64,000 nt of DNA from Gammaproteobacteria bacterium. GTDB lineage: Bacteria; Pseudomonadota; Gammaproteobacteria; Ga0077536. Under the pieces are notes generated by a model. That model was not told the DNA's origin and did not search any database. It saw only the letters and a list, made by a program, of their open reading frames with translations. Position numbers and translations under genes: made by a program. Below are positions 33,657 to 45,647 of the stretch, in pieces. Positions within the stretch are counted from its first letter, which is position 1. Each line of letters begins with the position of its first letter. Location of the stretch: positions 310,001-374,000 of the forward strand of contig JAJFJQ010000028.1 of the NCBI GenBank assembly GCA_021773835.1, read 5' to 3'.

Positions 33657-34760
33657 ATGAAAATTACTATTAATAGAGAGAATCTTCTTGGTCCGCTTCA
33701 AGCGATAAACAATGTCGTCGAGCGTCGCCAAACATTACCAATACTTGGTAATGTCTTAGTCGTTGCCGAGCCAGGGGGCGGCATCGCGCTGACGGCGACT
33801 GACATGGAAGTCGAAATCGTCGTGAAGTTAGATGCGACGACGGAGCAGGCGGGATCAATCACCGTGCCGGCGCGCAAATTTCTGGACATTACCCGGGCGT
33901 TACCAAGTGACGCGACGATCACCTTTGCGATAAATGAAGATAAGGTCAAGATTCAATCCGGACGCAGTCGATTTCTTCTTACAACGCAACCGGCGACCGA
34001 GTTTCCGAGCATCGGGACATTCGCGCCGCTCATTGAATTCGATCTACCTAGCAGTACGCTCGCGGCGCTGGTGGAAGGTACCCAGTTCGCGATGGCACAT
34101 CAGGACGTGCGCTATTACCTTAATGGTTTGCTATTTGAGTTCAGTCCGGAATTAATTCGGGCAGTGGCGACCGATGGACATCGCCTAGCACTTTGTGACC
34201 GTCCAGTCGATATTGGTGGCGCTGACCCACTTCAAATCATTGTGCCGAGAAAGGGCGTGGTTGAAATCATGCGGATGCTCGGCGGATCGGAAGAGCGTAT
34301 CCGCATAGCCATCGGTAGTAACCATATGACGGTGAATACAGCAGGGCAATCGTTGACAACGAAACTCGTTGATGGGCGCTTCCCGGATTACGAGCGTGTT
34401 ATCCCTAGAGCCGGTGAAAAGTGCGTATCTGCGGACCGAGAAGTCCTAAAGGCCGGTCTAGCCCGGGCTTCAATCTTGTCAAACGAAAAGTTTCGAGGTG
34501 TTCGAGTAGTACTGAGTAACAACCAACTGACAGCAATTGCCCATAATCCGGAGCAAGAGGAAGCGGAAGAAGAGATAGAGGTCGAGTACCAGGGAGATGA
34601 GCTTGAAATAGGATTCAATGTTTCATATCTACTGGACGTCTTAACCGTGCTGAAATGTCCTACCGTGAGCGTAGATTTTATTGACTCTAACAGCTCTTGT
34701 TTGATTCACGATCCGGAAGATGCAATGGCACGCTACGTCATTATGCCTATGCGCCTTTAA
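33657..34760 (+). CDS. dnaN: DNA polymerase III beta sliding clamp
   Basis: 367 residues, the usual length (E. coli 366). Starts MKITINRENLLGPLQAI; RRQTLPILGNVLV, RYYLNGLLFEF, ATDGHRLALC and the C-terminal YVIMPMRL are beta-clamp signatures. The dimeric ring tethers polymerases to DNA. Preceded by oriC and followed by recF after 25 bases. Confidence 0.98.
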   Translation: MKITINRENLLGPLQAINNVVERRQTLPILGNVLVVAEPGGGIALTATDMEVEIVVKLDATTEQAGSITVPARKFLDITRALPSDATITFAINEDKVKIQSGRSRFLLTTQPATEFPSIGTFAPLIEFDLPSSTLAALVEGTQFAMAHQDVRYYLNGLLFEFSPELIRAVATDGHRLALCDRPVDIGGADPLQIIVPRKGVVEIMRMLGGSEERIRIAIGSNHMTVNTAGQSLTTKLVDGRFPDYERVIPRAGEKCVSADREVLKAGLARASILSNEKFRGVRVVLSNNQLTAIAHNPEQEEAEEEIEVEYQGDELEIGFNVSYLLDVLTVLKCPTVSVDFIDSNSSCLIHDPEDAMARYVIMPMRL

Positions 34761-34785
34761 TAACGCCGGATATGGAAGATAAGGC

Positions 34786-35871
34786 ATGCAGTTGACCGCA
34801 TTGTCGGTTCAGCACGTCCGACGTATTCGCGAAGCACAAATATATCCGTCGAACGAGACAAATCTGATAAGTGGCCGCAATGGAAGCGGTAAGACAAGTT
34901 TGCTGGAGTGCATCCACTATCTAGCGACAGCTCGCTCATTCAGGACCACGCGTGCTTCGAACGTTATCTCCCACGGACAACTCGCGCTGGTCGTTAGTGG
35001 TGAGTTAACCGATGCGGCCGGGCAGGCTAATCGAGTAGGGGTCGAGAAAACACGTAATACGACACGCCTCAAGCTAAATGGTGAGGTTGTGACCATCGCT
35101 TCGAAAATTGCTCGGATGGTTCCCGTTCTCACATTTAACACGGAGTCATACTTACTATTAGACGGCGGACCAGCCAATAGAAGGGCACTGCTGGATCGAT
35201 TGTTGTTCCACGTGGAACATGAGTATCTCGACGTGCTCAAAGCTTATCATCGGGGATTGAAACAACGTAATTCACTTCTTCGGTCACGGGCGAGTCGCGA
35301 ACAAGTGAGTTTGTGGGATCATCAACTTTCGCCGATCGCGGCAAAGATTGATCGTTGGCGTAGTGACTGTGTTGCGGCTTTGAATAACTACTTAGGGCAA
35401 TCCGAACTAATTGATGCCTGCGGGTCGTTGCGATTGGAGTACCATCGAGGGTGGCACCCTGATCAAGAATTTGAAACGCTATTAGGGGTGAATTTCTCTA
35501 AAGATCAGGATGCCGGTGTGACGGCGATTGGTCCCCACCGGGCAGAGCTGCGGATCAAAATTGAGGACAAATTGGCCAAAACGATCGTATCCCGAGGCCA
35601 AGGAAAGCTTATAATAGCGGCTATTGTATGTGCGCAAGCCAAGTACTTAAGTGACCGCGGACAGGAAGATCCAATTCTACTTATCGATGATCTCGCATCC
35701 GAGCTTGATCCCACGGCGAGGAGCTTAGCGGCTAACACCTTATTGGGCACGAAGGCGCAAATTTTCTTTACAGCAATTGAGACGACTGATCTACCTTGCG
35801 AGGTGCGAGATTCCGCTCGCTTGTTCCACGTGGAACAGGGACGGGTGAACCCTTTGACGACGACTGGATAA
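34786..35871 (+). CDS. recF: DNA replication and repair protein RecF
   Basis: 361 residues. Walker A GRNGSGKTSLLECIHYL near 30-46, the signature region RGQGKLIIAAI, and Walker B PILLIDDLASELD near 300-312 give the SMC-like ATPase RecF, which loads RecA at single-strand gaps with RecO and RecR. The coding sequence contains two perfect parS palindromes (separate entries), so its DNA has a second role in segregation. 16-base gap to gyrB. Confidence 0.97.
   Translation: MQLTALSVQHVRRIREAQIYPSNETNLISGRNGSGKTSLLECIHYLATARSFRTTRASNVISHGQLALVVSGELTDAAGQANRVGVEKTRNTTRLKLNGEVVTIASKIARMVPVLTFNTESYLLLDGGPANRRALLDRLLFHVEHEYLDVLKAYHRGLKQRNSLLRSRASREQVSLWDHQLSPIAAKIDRWRSDCVAALNNYLGQSELIDACGSLRLEYHRGWHPDQEFETLLGVNFSKDQDAGVTAIGPHRAELRIKIEDKLAKTIVSRGQGKLIIAAIVCAQAKYLSDRGQEDPILLIDDLASELDPTARSLAANTLLGTKAQIFFTAIETTDLPCEVRDSARLFHVEQGRVNPLTTTG
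35204..35219. promoter_or_regulatory. parS: parS centromere site 1, inside recF
   Basis: TGTTCCACGTGGAACA, a perfect 16-bp palindrome that fits the bacterial ParB-binding consensus TGTTNCACGTGNAACA and matches the form I recall from Pseudomonas. It is about 1.6 kb from oriC. ParB would load here to drive ParA-dependent origin segregation. Confidence 0.88.
35822..35837. promoter_or_regulatory. parS: parS centromere site 2, inside recF
   Basis: Second identical TGTTCCACGTGGAACA, 618 bases after the first, near the 3' end of recF. In the reading frame it encodes LFHVEQ; the first copy encodes LFHVEH, so both sites use the same frame and the same peptide. Confidence 0.88.
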
Positions 35872-35884
35872 CGGCTAGGAGTGA

Positions 35885-38991
<3,107 letters not shown>

Positions 38992-39043
38992 TATTCGACA
39001 TCCTTATCGATTTCCGTCAGTTTTTATTATGGAGAGCAACCGT

Positions 39044-40036
39044 ATGGCATCCGCGGTAGGTGTTCAAGCGCACACAAAAATAAGTGACCCAACGCAAGCT
39101 ATCCGTTGGGCCGTCTCCGACGTCATGGCCTTGTTGCAACAACCGCTGAACGATTTGCTGTTTGAAGCCCATAGCGTTCATCGGTCTAACTTCAATCCGA
39201 ACGAAGTTCAGCTCAGTACGCTTTTGAATATAAAGACCGGCGGTTGCCCGGAAGACTGCGCATACTGTCCGCAGAGCGCGCGTTATGACACGGGTGTTGA
39301 ATCGGAGACGCTGCTTGATGTTGAGGCAGTCCGGAAAGCGGCCGAGAACGCCAAAGCGAATGGTGCTACACGTTTTTGTATGGGCGCCGCATGGCGCTCG
39401 CCAAAAGAGCGAGATCTTGACAAAGTCATCCCGCTTATCGAGGCGGTAAAGGATCTCGGGATGGAGTCCTGTGTAACCTTAGGCATGTTGAAATCTACCC
39501 AAGCGGAACGCCTAAAATCGGCAGGGCTCGATTACTACAATCACAACCTCGATACCTCGCCTGAGTTTTACGGTGACATCATTACGACCAGAACCTACCA
39601 GGATCGGCTAGACACCCTAGACCACGTACGTGACGCCGGTATCAGCGTTTGTTGCGGCGGTATTGTCGGTATGGGTGAGTCGATCGCAGACCGCGCCGGA
39701 CTTCTGTCGAACCTGGCAAATCTTCCCGAGCCGCCAGAGAGCGTGCCGATTAATATGCTCGTGAAAGTGCAGGGCACGCCGTTAGATAAGATCGCCGATG
39801 TCGATACACTAGACATTGTCCGCATGGTCGCTGCCGCTCGTATTATGATGCCAAATTCTTATGTCAGGCTGTCGGCAGGACGTGAGGAAATGAACGATGA
39901 AGCTCAAGCCCTGTGCTTTTTCGCCGGCGCAAACTCCATCTTCTACGGCGAACAGTTATTGACGACGCCTAACCCAATCGCAGACTCCGACCGCGCTCTG
40001 TTTACCAAGCTCGGGATTAAACCGAGCGCACTGTAG
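39044..40036 (+). CDS. bioB: Biotin synthase
   Basis: 330 residues from ATG 39044, chosen because GGAGAG lies 7 bases upstream; an in-frame ATG at 39029 precedes that site. Radical-SAM cluster motif [10 protein letters not shown] with its three cysteines, then [14 protein letters not shown] and [12 protein letters not shown] are BioB signatures. It inserts sulfur into dethiobiotin, using a second [2Fe-2S] cluster. First gene of bioBFCD; no BirA-type operator is evident upstream. Confidence 0.97.
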   Translation: MASAVGVQAHTKISDPTQAIRWAVSDVMALLQQPLNDLLFEAHSVHRSNFNPNEVQLSTLLNIKTGGCPEDCAYCPQSARYDTGVESETLLDVEAVRKAAENAKANGATRFCMGAAWRSPKERDLDKVIPLIEAVKDLGMESCVTLGMLKSTQAERLKSAGLDYYNHNLDTSPEFYGDIITTRTYQDRLDTLDHVRDAGISVCCGGIVGMGESIADRAGLLSNLANLPEPPESVPINMLVKVQGTPLDKIADVDTLDIVRMVAAARIMMPNSYVRLSAGREEMNDEAQALCFFAGANSIFYGEQLLTTPNPIADSDRALFTKLGIKPSAL

Positions 40037-40047
40037 AGTAGAAATCA

Positions 40048-41220
40048 ATGTTGAGCGCGTTCGATGAACGCCTTGAAAAGATCTTGGATGATCACCGGCG
40101 CAATGACCGCTTGCGCACCCTCGAGCCGCTCGAAACATGCCAAGGCCGGCACATCGCGATTGGGCAAGAACGATTAATCAATTTCTCCAGTAACGATTAC
40201 CTAGGTCTAAGCGCACATCCAAATCTGCGCGCTGCCTCGGTCGACGCCGTTGGACTATACGGCGTTGGTAGTGGCGCCTCGGCGCTGCTATCTGGCCGTA
40301 GTCGAGTGCATGTAGAGCTTGAACAACGAGTAGCGCAATTCATGCGGCGTGACCGTGCGCTATTGTTCTCTTCAGGGTATCTCGCCAACATCGGTGCCAT
40401 CAATGCGCTTGTCCGGCGCAAAGACCACATTTTTCATGACCGTCTGAATCACGCGTCGCTAATTGATGCAGTCACGCTAACCCGAGCGAAGAGTACCCGC
40501 TATCCGCATTTAGATTTGGAAAAACTGGACGCCGCACTTGCGGCGGACGAGTCGCCGGCACGGTGGATCGTTACCGATACAATATTCAGCATGGATGGTG
40601 ACCGTGCGCCATTAGGTGAGTTAGCAACTTTAGCGAAACGACACGAAGCGATTTTGATCGGGGACGACGCACACGGCTTCGGCATAGAGGCCGAAGGCCG
40701 AGGAACTGCCGTGGCTGTCGGAATGTCGCAGGCGGAGATGCCGATTCAAATCGTCACTTTCGGTAAGGCCTTGGGAACAGCCGGCGCGGCAGTCGTCGGT
40801 AGCGAAGCGCTGATCGAGGCCTTGATTCAATCTAGCCGTACGTTTACCTATGACACGGCACCGCCGCCCATGATTGCCGCAGCAACACTCGCGGCGTTGG
40901 ACCTGTTAACTCATGATGATTCTCTGCTGCGAAATCTACAGAAAAATATCGCGCATTTCCGAAGCGCGGCAAGCACGCTGCCACTGCTGCCTTCGAGTTC
41001 ACCCATTCAGCCGGTGATGATTGGTAGCGAAACTGCCGCGCTAGCGATATCCACGGAATTGCGCCGCGCGGGAATTTACGCCCGCGCGATTCGGCCACCG
41101 ACCGTACCTGCGGGAACGGCGCGTCTACGAATTTGTATAAGCGCAGCCCATTCCGGCGACGATATCGATCAACTCGTCGCAACAATGTTGGCCGCATTCG
41201 CCAAGCACGCACTATGTTAG
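40048..41220 (+). CDS. bioF: 8-amino-7-oxononanoate synthase
   Basis: 390-residue PLP enzyme. NFSSNDYLGLSAHP near the N-terminus, HDRLNHASLIDA, DDAHGFG and the PLP lysine in TFGKALGTAGAA near 238-249. It condenses pimeloyl-ACP with alanine. 11 bases after bioB; its last codons overlap the bioC start. Confidence 0.97.
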   Translation: MLSAFDERLEKILDDHRRNDRLRTLEPLETCQGRHIAIGQERLINFSSNDYLGLSAHPNLRAASVDAVGLYGVGSGASALLSGRSRVHVELEQRVAQFMRRDRALLFSSGYLANIGAINALVRRKDHIFHDRLNHASLIDAVTLTRAKSTRYPHLDLEKLDAALAADESPARWIVTDTIFSMDGDRAPLGELATLAKRHEAILIGDDAHGFGIEAEGRGTAVAVGMSQAEMPIQIVTFGKALGTAGAAVVGSEALIEALIQSSRTFTYDTAPPPMIAAATLAALDLLTHDDSLLRNLQKNIAHFRSAASTLPLLPSSSPIQPVMIGSETAALAISTELRRAGIYARAIRPPTVPAGTARLRICISAAHSGDDIDQLVATMLAAFAKHALC

Positions 41221-42095
41221 AAGACACCGAGATCTCTATCGATAAAAAGCGCGCGCGTGAATCATTTGATCGCGCCGTAGAGACATACGACGCGCACGCC
41301 GCGCTTCAACGAATGGTCGTTGACAACATGATCGATAGTCTCGACATCATTCGCGTCGCACCAAAAACCATTTTGGACATCGGTGCCGGAACCGGTTACT
41401 GCGCCAGATCGTTAGAGCGACTATTCCCTCGCGCACAAACGATATTGCTCGATCTATCGCCATCGATGCTCGCCTATGCGAGCTCTAAAGACAATCGCTG
41501 GCGTAAGCGTCAACGTTATCTATGTGCGGATGCTGAGTCGTTGCCGATCGCGGATGGCACTATCGATTTCGTGTTCTCAAGTCTCACGTTTCAGTGGTGC
41601 AACGATCTCGATAAATTGTTCGCCGAGTGTCGCCGCATTCTAAAACCAGAGGGTTTGTTACTCTTCTCAAGCCTCGGACCAGACACACTACGCGAACTTC
41701 GCGGCGCTTGGGCCGCGGTCGATCAGTCCCCGCATATCAATCAGTTTATCGATATGCATGATGTCGGTGATGCGATGATTAGGGCCGGATTTGCTAGCCC
41801 GGTTTTGGAGTGCGACATGACAACGGTCAACTACGACGATGTGTTTGGCGTCATGCGGGACTTGCGCGGTATCGGCGCAGTCAATGCCTTGAGCGGACGG
41901 CGCCGTGGTTTGTCAACGCCAAGGACAATTAAACGTATGTCGGCGCATTACGAGGCGCATCGCCGCGACGGCAAGCTCCCAGCGACCTACGAAATAGTCT
42001 ATGGCCACGCATGGTGTCCAGATCCTGGAAGCCGCGCGCAAGATGGTAGTACGGTCGCGACATTCCCGTTTGCCGATATTCGAAAAAGAAAATGA
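41214..42095 (+). CDS. bioC: Malonyl-ACP O-methyltransferase
   Basis: 293 residues from ATG 41214, inside the bioF stop (ATGTTAG); an open frame back to 41133 is not needed. SAM-binding motifs ILDIGAGTGYCARSL and DAESLPIADGTIDFVFSSLTFQW are typical of BioC, which methylates malonyl-ACP so that fatty-acid enzymes can build the pimeloyl chain. The matching esterase gene bioH, which I recall between bioF and bioC in Pseudomonas, is absent here. Confidence 0.93.
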   Translation: MLEDTEISIDKKRARESFDRAVETYDAHAALQRMVVDNMIDSLDIIRVAPKTILDIGAGTGYCARSLERLFPRAQTILLDLSPSMLAYASSKDNRWRKRQRYLCADAESLPIADGTIDFVFSSLTFQWCNDLDKLFAECRRILKPEGLLLFSSLGPDTLRELRGAWAAVDQSPHINQFIDMHDVGDAMIRAGFASPVLECDMTTVNYDDVFGVMRDLRGIGAVNALSGRRRGLSTPRTIKRMSAHYEAHRRDGKLPATYEIVYGHAWCPDPGSRAQDGSTVATFPFADIRKRK

Positions 42096-42778
42096 TCAAA
42101 GCCGCTTTCATTGCCGGTACCGACACGGAGGTAGGAAAAACGGTAATCACCTGCGCCTTACTGCGGACGCTGATTGGCGCAGGCCACACGGCAGTGGGCA
42201 TGAAGCCGGTAGCGAGCGGAGCAGAGAAAACCATTGCGGGCCTACGCAACGACGATGCCTTGCAATTAATACAGAATTCCAAACCAAAGCTCAGTTATGA
42301 CGTGATAAACCCATGCGTCTACTTAGAACCCACATCACCGAACATTGCCGCCGCGCGCATGGGCGCAGAGGTAGAGCTCTCAGTCATCGACAACGCCTTC
42401 AAAGCGTGTCGTGCAGCCGCAGACATTGTGCTGGTGGAGGGCATCGGCGGCTGGCGCGTCCCCTTGAGCGACACGCTTCAAACGGTCGATCTGGTACGCT
42501 ATCTGAAGCTGCCGGTCATACTCGTGTGCGGCATTCGCCTGGGCGCTATTAACCATGCCCTGCTTAGTGCTGACGTCATCCTCGGCGACGGGGTGACGCT
42601 GCTTGGTTGGGTAGCGAATGTCATTGACCCGACTTATAGCTTCCAAGCGGAGACCATCGATGTACTGCAACAACGCATGCCGGCGCCACTGCTGGCCGTC
42701 ACGAGCCGACACGACCCTATCGATGGTGATGCTATCGACAACGCACTAAGCCCCGGCGTAGGCCGTCTATGGGGGTGA
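42092..42778 (+). CDS. bioD: Dethiobiotin synthetase
   Basis: 228 residues. P-loop AGTDTEVGKTVITCALL at the N-terminus, KPVASGA, and VEGIGGWRVPLSD are BioD signatures. It carboxylates 7,8-diaminononanoate, using ATP and CO2. Overlaps bioC by 4 bases; end of the operon. bioA is not in the window. Confidence 0.95.
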   Translation: MIKAAFIAGTDTEVGKTVITCALLRTLIGAGHTAVGMKPVASGAEKTIAGLRNDDALQLIQNSKPKLSYDVINPCVYLEPTSPNIAAARMGAEVELSVIDNAFKACRAAADIVLVEGIGGWRVPLSDTLQTVDLVRYLKLPVILVCGIRLGAINHALLSADVILGDGVTLLGWVANVIDPTYSFQAETIDVLQQRMPAPLLAVTSRHDPIDGDAIDNALSPGVGRLWG

Positions 42779-42877
42779 GAGGCTAGTCTTATAGCGGAGG
42801 TCACCGGTGCCGAACGTCGCACCACCGCAATCGCCGATGCGTCGGCCGGAACGGTTAGAGCGATGCAAGACATGGTG

Positions 42878-42883
42878 TATAAT
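42878..42883 (+). promoter_or_regulatory. Candidate -10 box for ctaB
   Basis: TATAAT at 42878-42883 in the 252-base gap after bioD, about 150 bases before the ctaB start. The -35 region is weak (GTTAGA). The rest of the gap shows no gene or strong hairpin. Confidence 0.4.
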
Positions 42884-43030
42884 CGCGCCGTGTAGAATAT
42901 CGCGACCGTGATCTGCCTAGAAAACTACCGAAATAATACCGTCGGTATCTTGCCGGGCTCCGACAAGAACGATGGTTTCCTGACCTCGGACGGGATCTGA
43001 ATTGGCCCCTTCCCATAAGATGATCGACTG

Positions 43031-43939
43031 ATGAACGACGTTTCCTTATCTGCCCGAATAATACCGACCTGGCGCGAATACCTAGAATTGTGCAAACCGC
43101 GGGTCGTGTCATTGATCGTATTTACCGCGATAGTAGGCATGCTTCTCTCAACCCCGGGCGCGGTTCCTCTCGACATATTCGTATTCGCGACACTTGGAAT
43201 CGCCTTAGCGGCGGGATCGGCCGCAGCGATCAATCACGTCGCGGAATATCGGATCGATGCGTTGATGGCACGCACCCAAGACCGGCCGTTACCTCAGGGG
43301 GAATTGACCCGCACCCACGCGCTGGTATTCGCGCTGCTTATAGGCACCTTGGCAATGTACCTACTCGTTGCCTTCGTTAACGTACTCACCGCCGTACTCA
43401 CCTTTGCGTCACTCATTGGGTACGCAGTGATCTACACGATGTACTTGAAGCATGCGACGCCCCAGAACATCGTTATCGGCGGTGCCGCCGGTGCCGCGCC
43501 GCCGGTGTTGGGGTGGACCGCCGTGACAGGAAGCGTCGATCCCCATGCGCTATTACTGTTTTTGATCATTTTCGCTTGGACGCCGCCGCACTTTTGGGCG
43601 CTGGCTATATACCGACGTGAAGAGTATGCGAAAGCGTCTGTCCCGATGCTGCCAATTACGCATGGGGTTGATTACACGCGGGTGCAAATTCTGCTCTACA
43701 CGATAGTGTTGACCATCGTTACGATCTTACCGTTTGCCACCTACATGTGCGGGCCCGTTTACTTAGTCGCCGCGCTTCTACTAGACGCTGGTTTTCTGTA
43801 CTACGCTATCCGCATGATGGTAGATCACCGAGATGAACTTGCTAAACAGGCCTTTAGCTACTCCATAGTCTATTTGATGCTGCTATTCATGGTTCTTTTT
43901 ATTGATCATTATCTACCGTTGATTGGCCGTTCTATTTAA
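43031..43939 (+). CDS. ctaB: Protoheme IX farnesyltransferase (heme O synthase)
   Basis: 302-residue UbiA-family prenyltransferase with about eight membrane segments. [34 protein letters not shown] (the polyprenyl-diphosphate/Mg site; the first Asp of the usual NxxxD is Glu) and the second motif [15 protein letters not shown]. It makes heme O, the precursor of heme A used by the oxidase at 21.7-26.7 kb, although the genes are 16 kb apart. Confidence 0.95.
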   Translation: MNDVSLSARIIPTWREYLELCKPRVVSLIVFTAIVGMLLSTPGAVPLDIFVFATLGIALAAGSAAAINHVAEYRIDALMARTQDRPLPQGELTRTHALVFALLIGTLAMYLLVAFVNVLTAVLTFASLIGYAVIYTMYLKHATPQNIVIGGAAGAAPPVLGWTAVTGSVDPHALLLFLIIFAWTPPHFWALAIYRREEYAKASVPMLPITHGVDYTRVQILLYTIVLTIVTILPFATYMCGPVYLVAALLLDAGFLYYAIRMMVDHRDELAKQAFSYSIVYLMLLFMVLFIDHYLPLIGRSI

Positions 43940-44656
43940 TTGCACGATGCCTTTGTGGTGATCACCTCCGGTAGTCCGCACGACGAACGCTTGCCGAGTT
44001 GGCTTTGGTTGTGGTTCCCGCCACTGCTGCTGTTGGTGATCATTCCGATCAAGATCCTGGCACCGGAATTTTACACCTTACGGATCGATGGAGAGCTCGG
44101 GCTAATCGAGCTGGCGACACCGGTGATATCGATTGCGGGCGCGGTCGTTGGCTTCCTCTTGTTACGCCGTGCGTCGAAGTTACCGACACGACGACTCCGC
44201 ATCTGGGTATTGTTGACGACCTTAGGCTGTGTGTATTTCGCCGGCGAAGAACTATCGTGGGGACAACATTTATTCGGCTGGAGCACTCCCGAATATATTG
44301 AGGCGGTAAACGATCAGGAAGAGACAAACCTGCACAACGTTAGCAGCTGGTTTGATCAGAAACCGCGAATGTTGCTGGAATTTTGGGTGCTGATTGGCGG
44401 CGTGATCTGGCCGCTATTGGGGCGCTCTGCGGGAACGCCGGAACAAGAGGGTTATTGGTTTTGGCCAACTATTGAGGTCTTCCCGAGCGCAATTTTGGCG
44501 ATCATGATCCGCTTGCCCGAACGCATCAAATCCCTTTTTGACATAGAGCAGTTGCCGCTGGAACTACGCTTTAGCGAACCACAGGAATATTATTTCGCCC
44601 TATTCCTGTTGATCTATTTGGCCTCTATACGGAAGCGATTGTCAGCTAAGGACTGA
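43940..44656 (+). CDS. Membrane protein with EELSWGQ motif, function unknown
   Basis: 238 residues starting at TTG 43940, directly after the ctaB stop. About five hydrophobic segments. Notable polar motifs FAGEELSWGQHLFGW near 94-108 and DQEETNLHNV near 119-128; I recall similar EEISWGQ/ETNLHN patterns in uncharacterised bacterial membrane proteins. The conserved Glu, His and Asn suggest a functional or metal-binding site. Probably co-transcribed with ctaB. It ends 6 bases before the convergent rpoH stop. Confidence 0.65.
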   Translation: MHDAFVVITSGSPHDERLPSWLWLWFPPLLLLVIIPIKILAPEFYTLRIDGELGLIELATPVISIAGAVVGFLLLRRASKLPTRRLRIWVLLTTLGCVYFAGEELSWGQHLFGWSTPEYIEAVNDQEETNLHNVSSWFDQKPRMLLEFWVLIGGVIWPLLGRSAGTPEQEGYWFWPTIEVFPSAILAIMIRLPERIKSLFDIEQLPLELRFSEPQEYYFALFLLIYLASIRKRLSAKD

Positions 44657-44662
44657 CTCATT

Positions 44663-45535
44663 TTAGGCGGATTCGTCGGTCAGCTGATATACGCCGGACA
44701 TCGCGCCACGTATCGCGTTGAACGCGTTCTTTTCGATCTGGCGGACCCGTTCGGCAGAGATTTCATACTTTTCAGCAAGTTCTTTCAACGTTTGCTTCGG
44801 ATCACACAACCAGCGCTGCGTCACGATGTCCCGGCTACGTTCGTCGAGGTTTTCGAGCGCGGCTAAGAGCTGTTCTTTATTATTTTCATCGGTTTGCTGC
44901 GATTCGAGCTGCTGCGACGGCTCATACCGCATATCCGAATAATATGCCGCAGGTGCAACCTGGTCATCGTCTTCAGAAGGATTTGAATCGAAGGCGGCGT
45001 CGTGGGCGCTGAGCCGCTGTTCCATCAACAGCACGTCTTTTGGTTCGACATTGAGGTCTTTCGCAACAGCGGCGACCTCTTCATTATTTAGCCAGCCAAG
45101 CCGCTTCTTGGAGCTGCGCAAATTAAAAAAAAGCTTTCGCTGTGATTTTGTCGTGGCGACTTTAACGATGCGCCAGTTGCGCAAAATGAATTCATGCATT
45201 TCTGCGCGAACCCAATGTACGGCAAACGACACCAAGCGCACGCCGATTGAAGGATCAAAGCGTTTCACCGCTTTCATCAGGCCGATATTTCCTTCTTGGA
45301 TTAAATCACCTAATTGAAGCCCATAACCGGAGTAGCCGCGTGCGACTCGAACAACAAAGCGCAAGTGAGACAGCACTAGCTGGCGGGCGGCGTCGATGTC
45401 CCCATTTTCACGAAACAGCGTTGCCAGCGCCTGCTCTTTCTCTAAACTCAACATTGGCACGGAATTCACGGCGGTCACATAGGCTTCTAGTGAGCCGGTC
45501 GGAAGCGGCATCTGAATGTCCAGTGCAGTACTCAT
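44663..45535 (-). CDS. rpoH: RNA polymerase heat-shock sigma factor RpoH (sigma-32)
   Basis: 290 residues. Region 2 with SHLRFVVRVARGY and GDLIQEGNIGLMKAVKRFDP; RpoH box QRKLFFNLR at 132-140, diagnostic for sigma-32; region 4.2 with TLKELAEKYEISAERVRQIE. GGAGGAG lies about 10 bases before the ATG. A perfect CIRCE operator lies 39 bases upstream of the start, so the gene is probably repressed by HrcA and induced by heat. Confidence 0.97.
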   Translation of the reverse strand: MSTALDIQMPLPTGSLEAYVTAVNSVPMLSLEKEQALATLFRENGDIDAARQLVLSHLRFVVRVARGYSGYGLQLGDLIQEGNIGLMKAVKRFDPSIGVRLVSFAVHWVRAEMHEFILRNWRIVKVATTKSQRKLFFNLRSSKKRLGWLNNEEVAAVAKDLNVEPKDVLLMEQRLSAHDAAFDSNPSEDDDQVAPAAYYSDMRYEPSQQLESQQTDENNKEQLLAALENLDERSRDIVTQRWLCDPKQTLKELAEKYEISAERVRQIEKNAFNAIRGAMSGVYQLTDESA

Positions 45536-45573
45536 GTTAGATCAACTCCTCCACGCACAGATTAGCGTCAATT

Positions 45574-45600
45574 TTAGCACTCTATGTTTAAGAGTGCTAA
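45574..45600. promoter_or_regulatory. Perfect CIRCE operator (HrcA site) upstream of rpoH
   Basis: TTAGCACTC, 9 bases, GAGTGCTAA: an exact match to the CIRCE consensus, between rpoH (start 45535, minus) and the ftsX 3' end (45648). On the minus strand TTAGCA and TAAAAT, 18 bases apart, could be a sigma-70 promoter embedded in the CIRCE arms, so HrcA binding would block it. Confidence 0.93.
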
Positions 45601-45647
45601 TAACCTGTTTGGTTCCCTATGGCCTGCCAGATCAAGCCGTTTGGAGC

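Noticed and set aside
41133-41213. Earlier bioC start inside bioF
   Set aside because: The ATG overlapping the bioF stop gives a typical BioC N-terminus and coupling.
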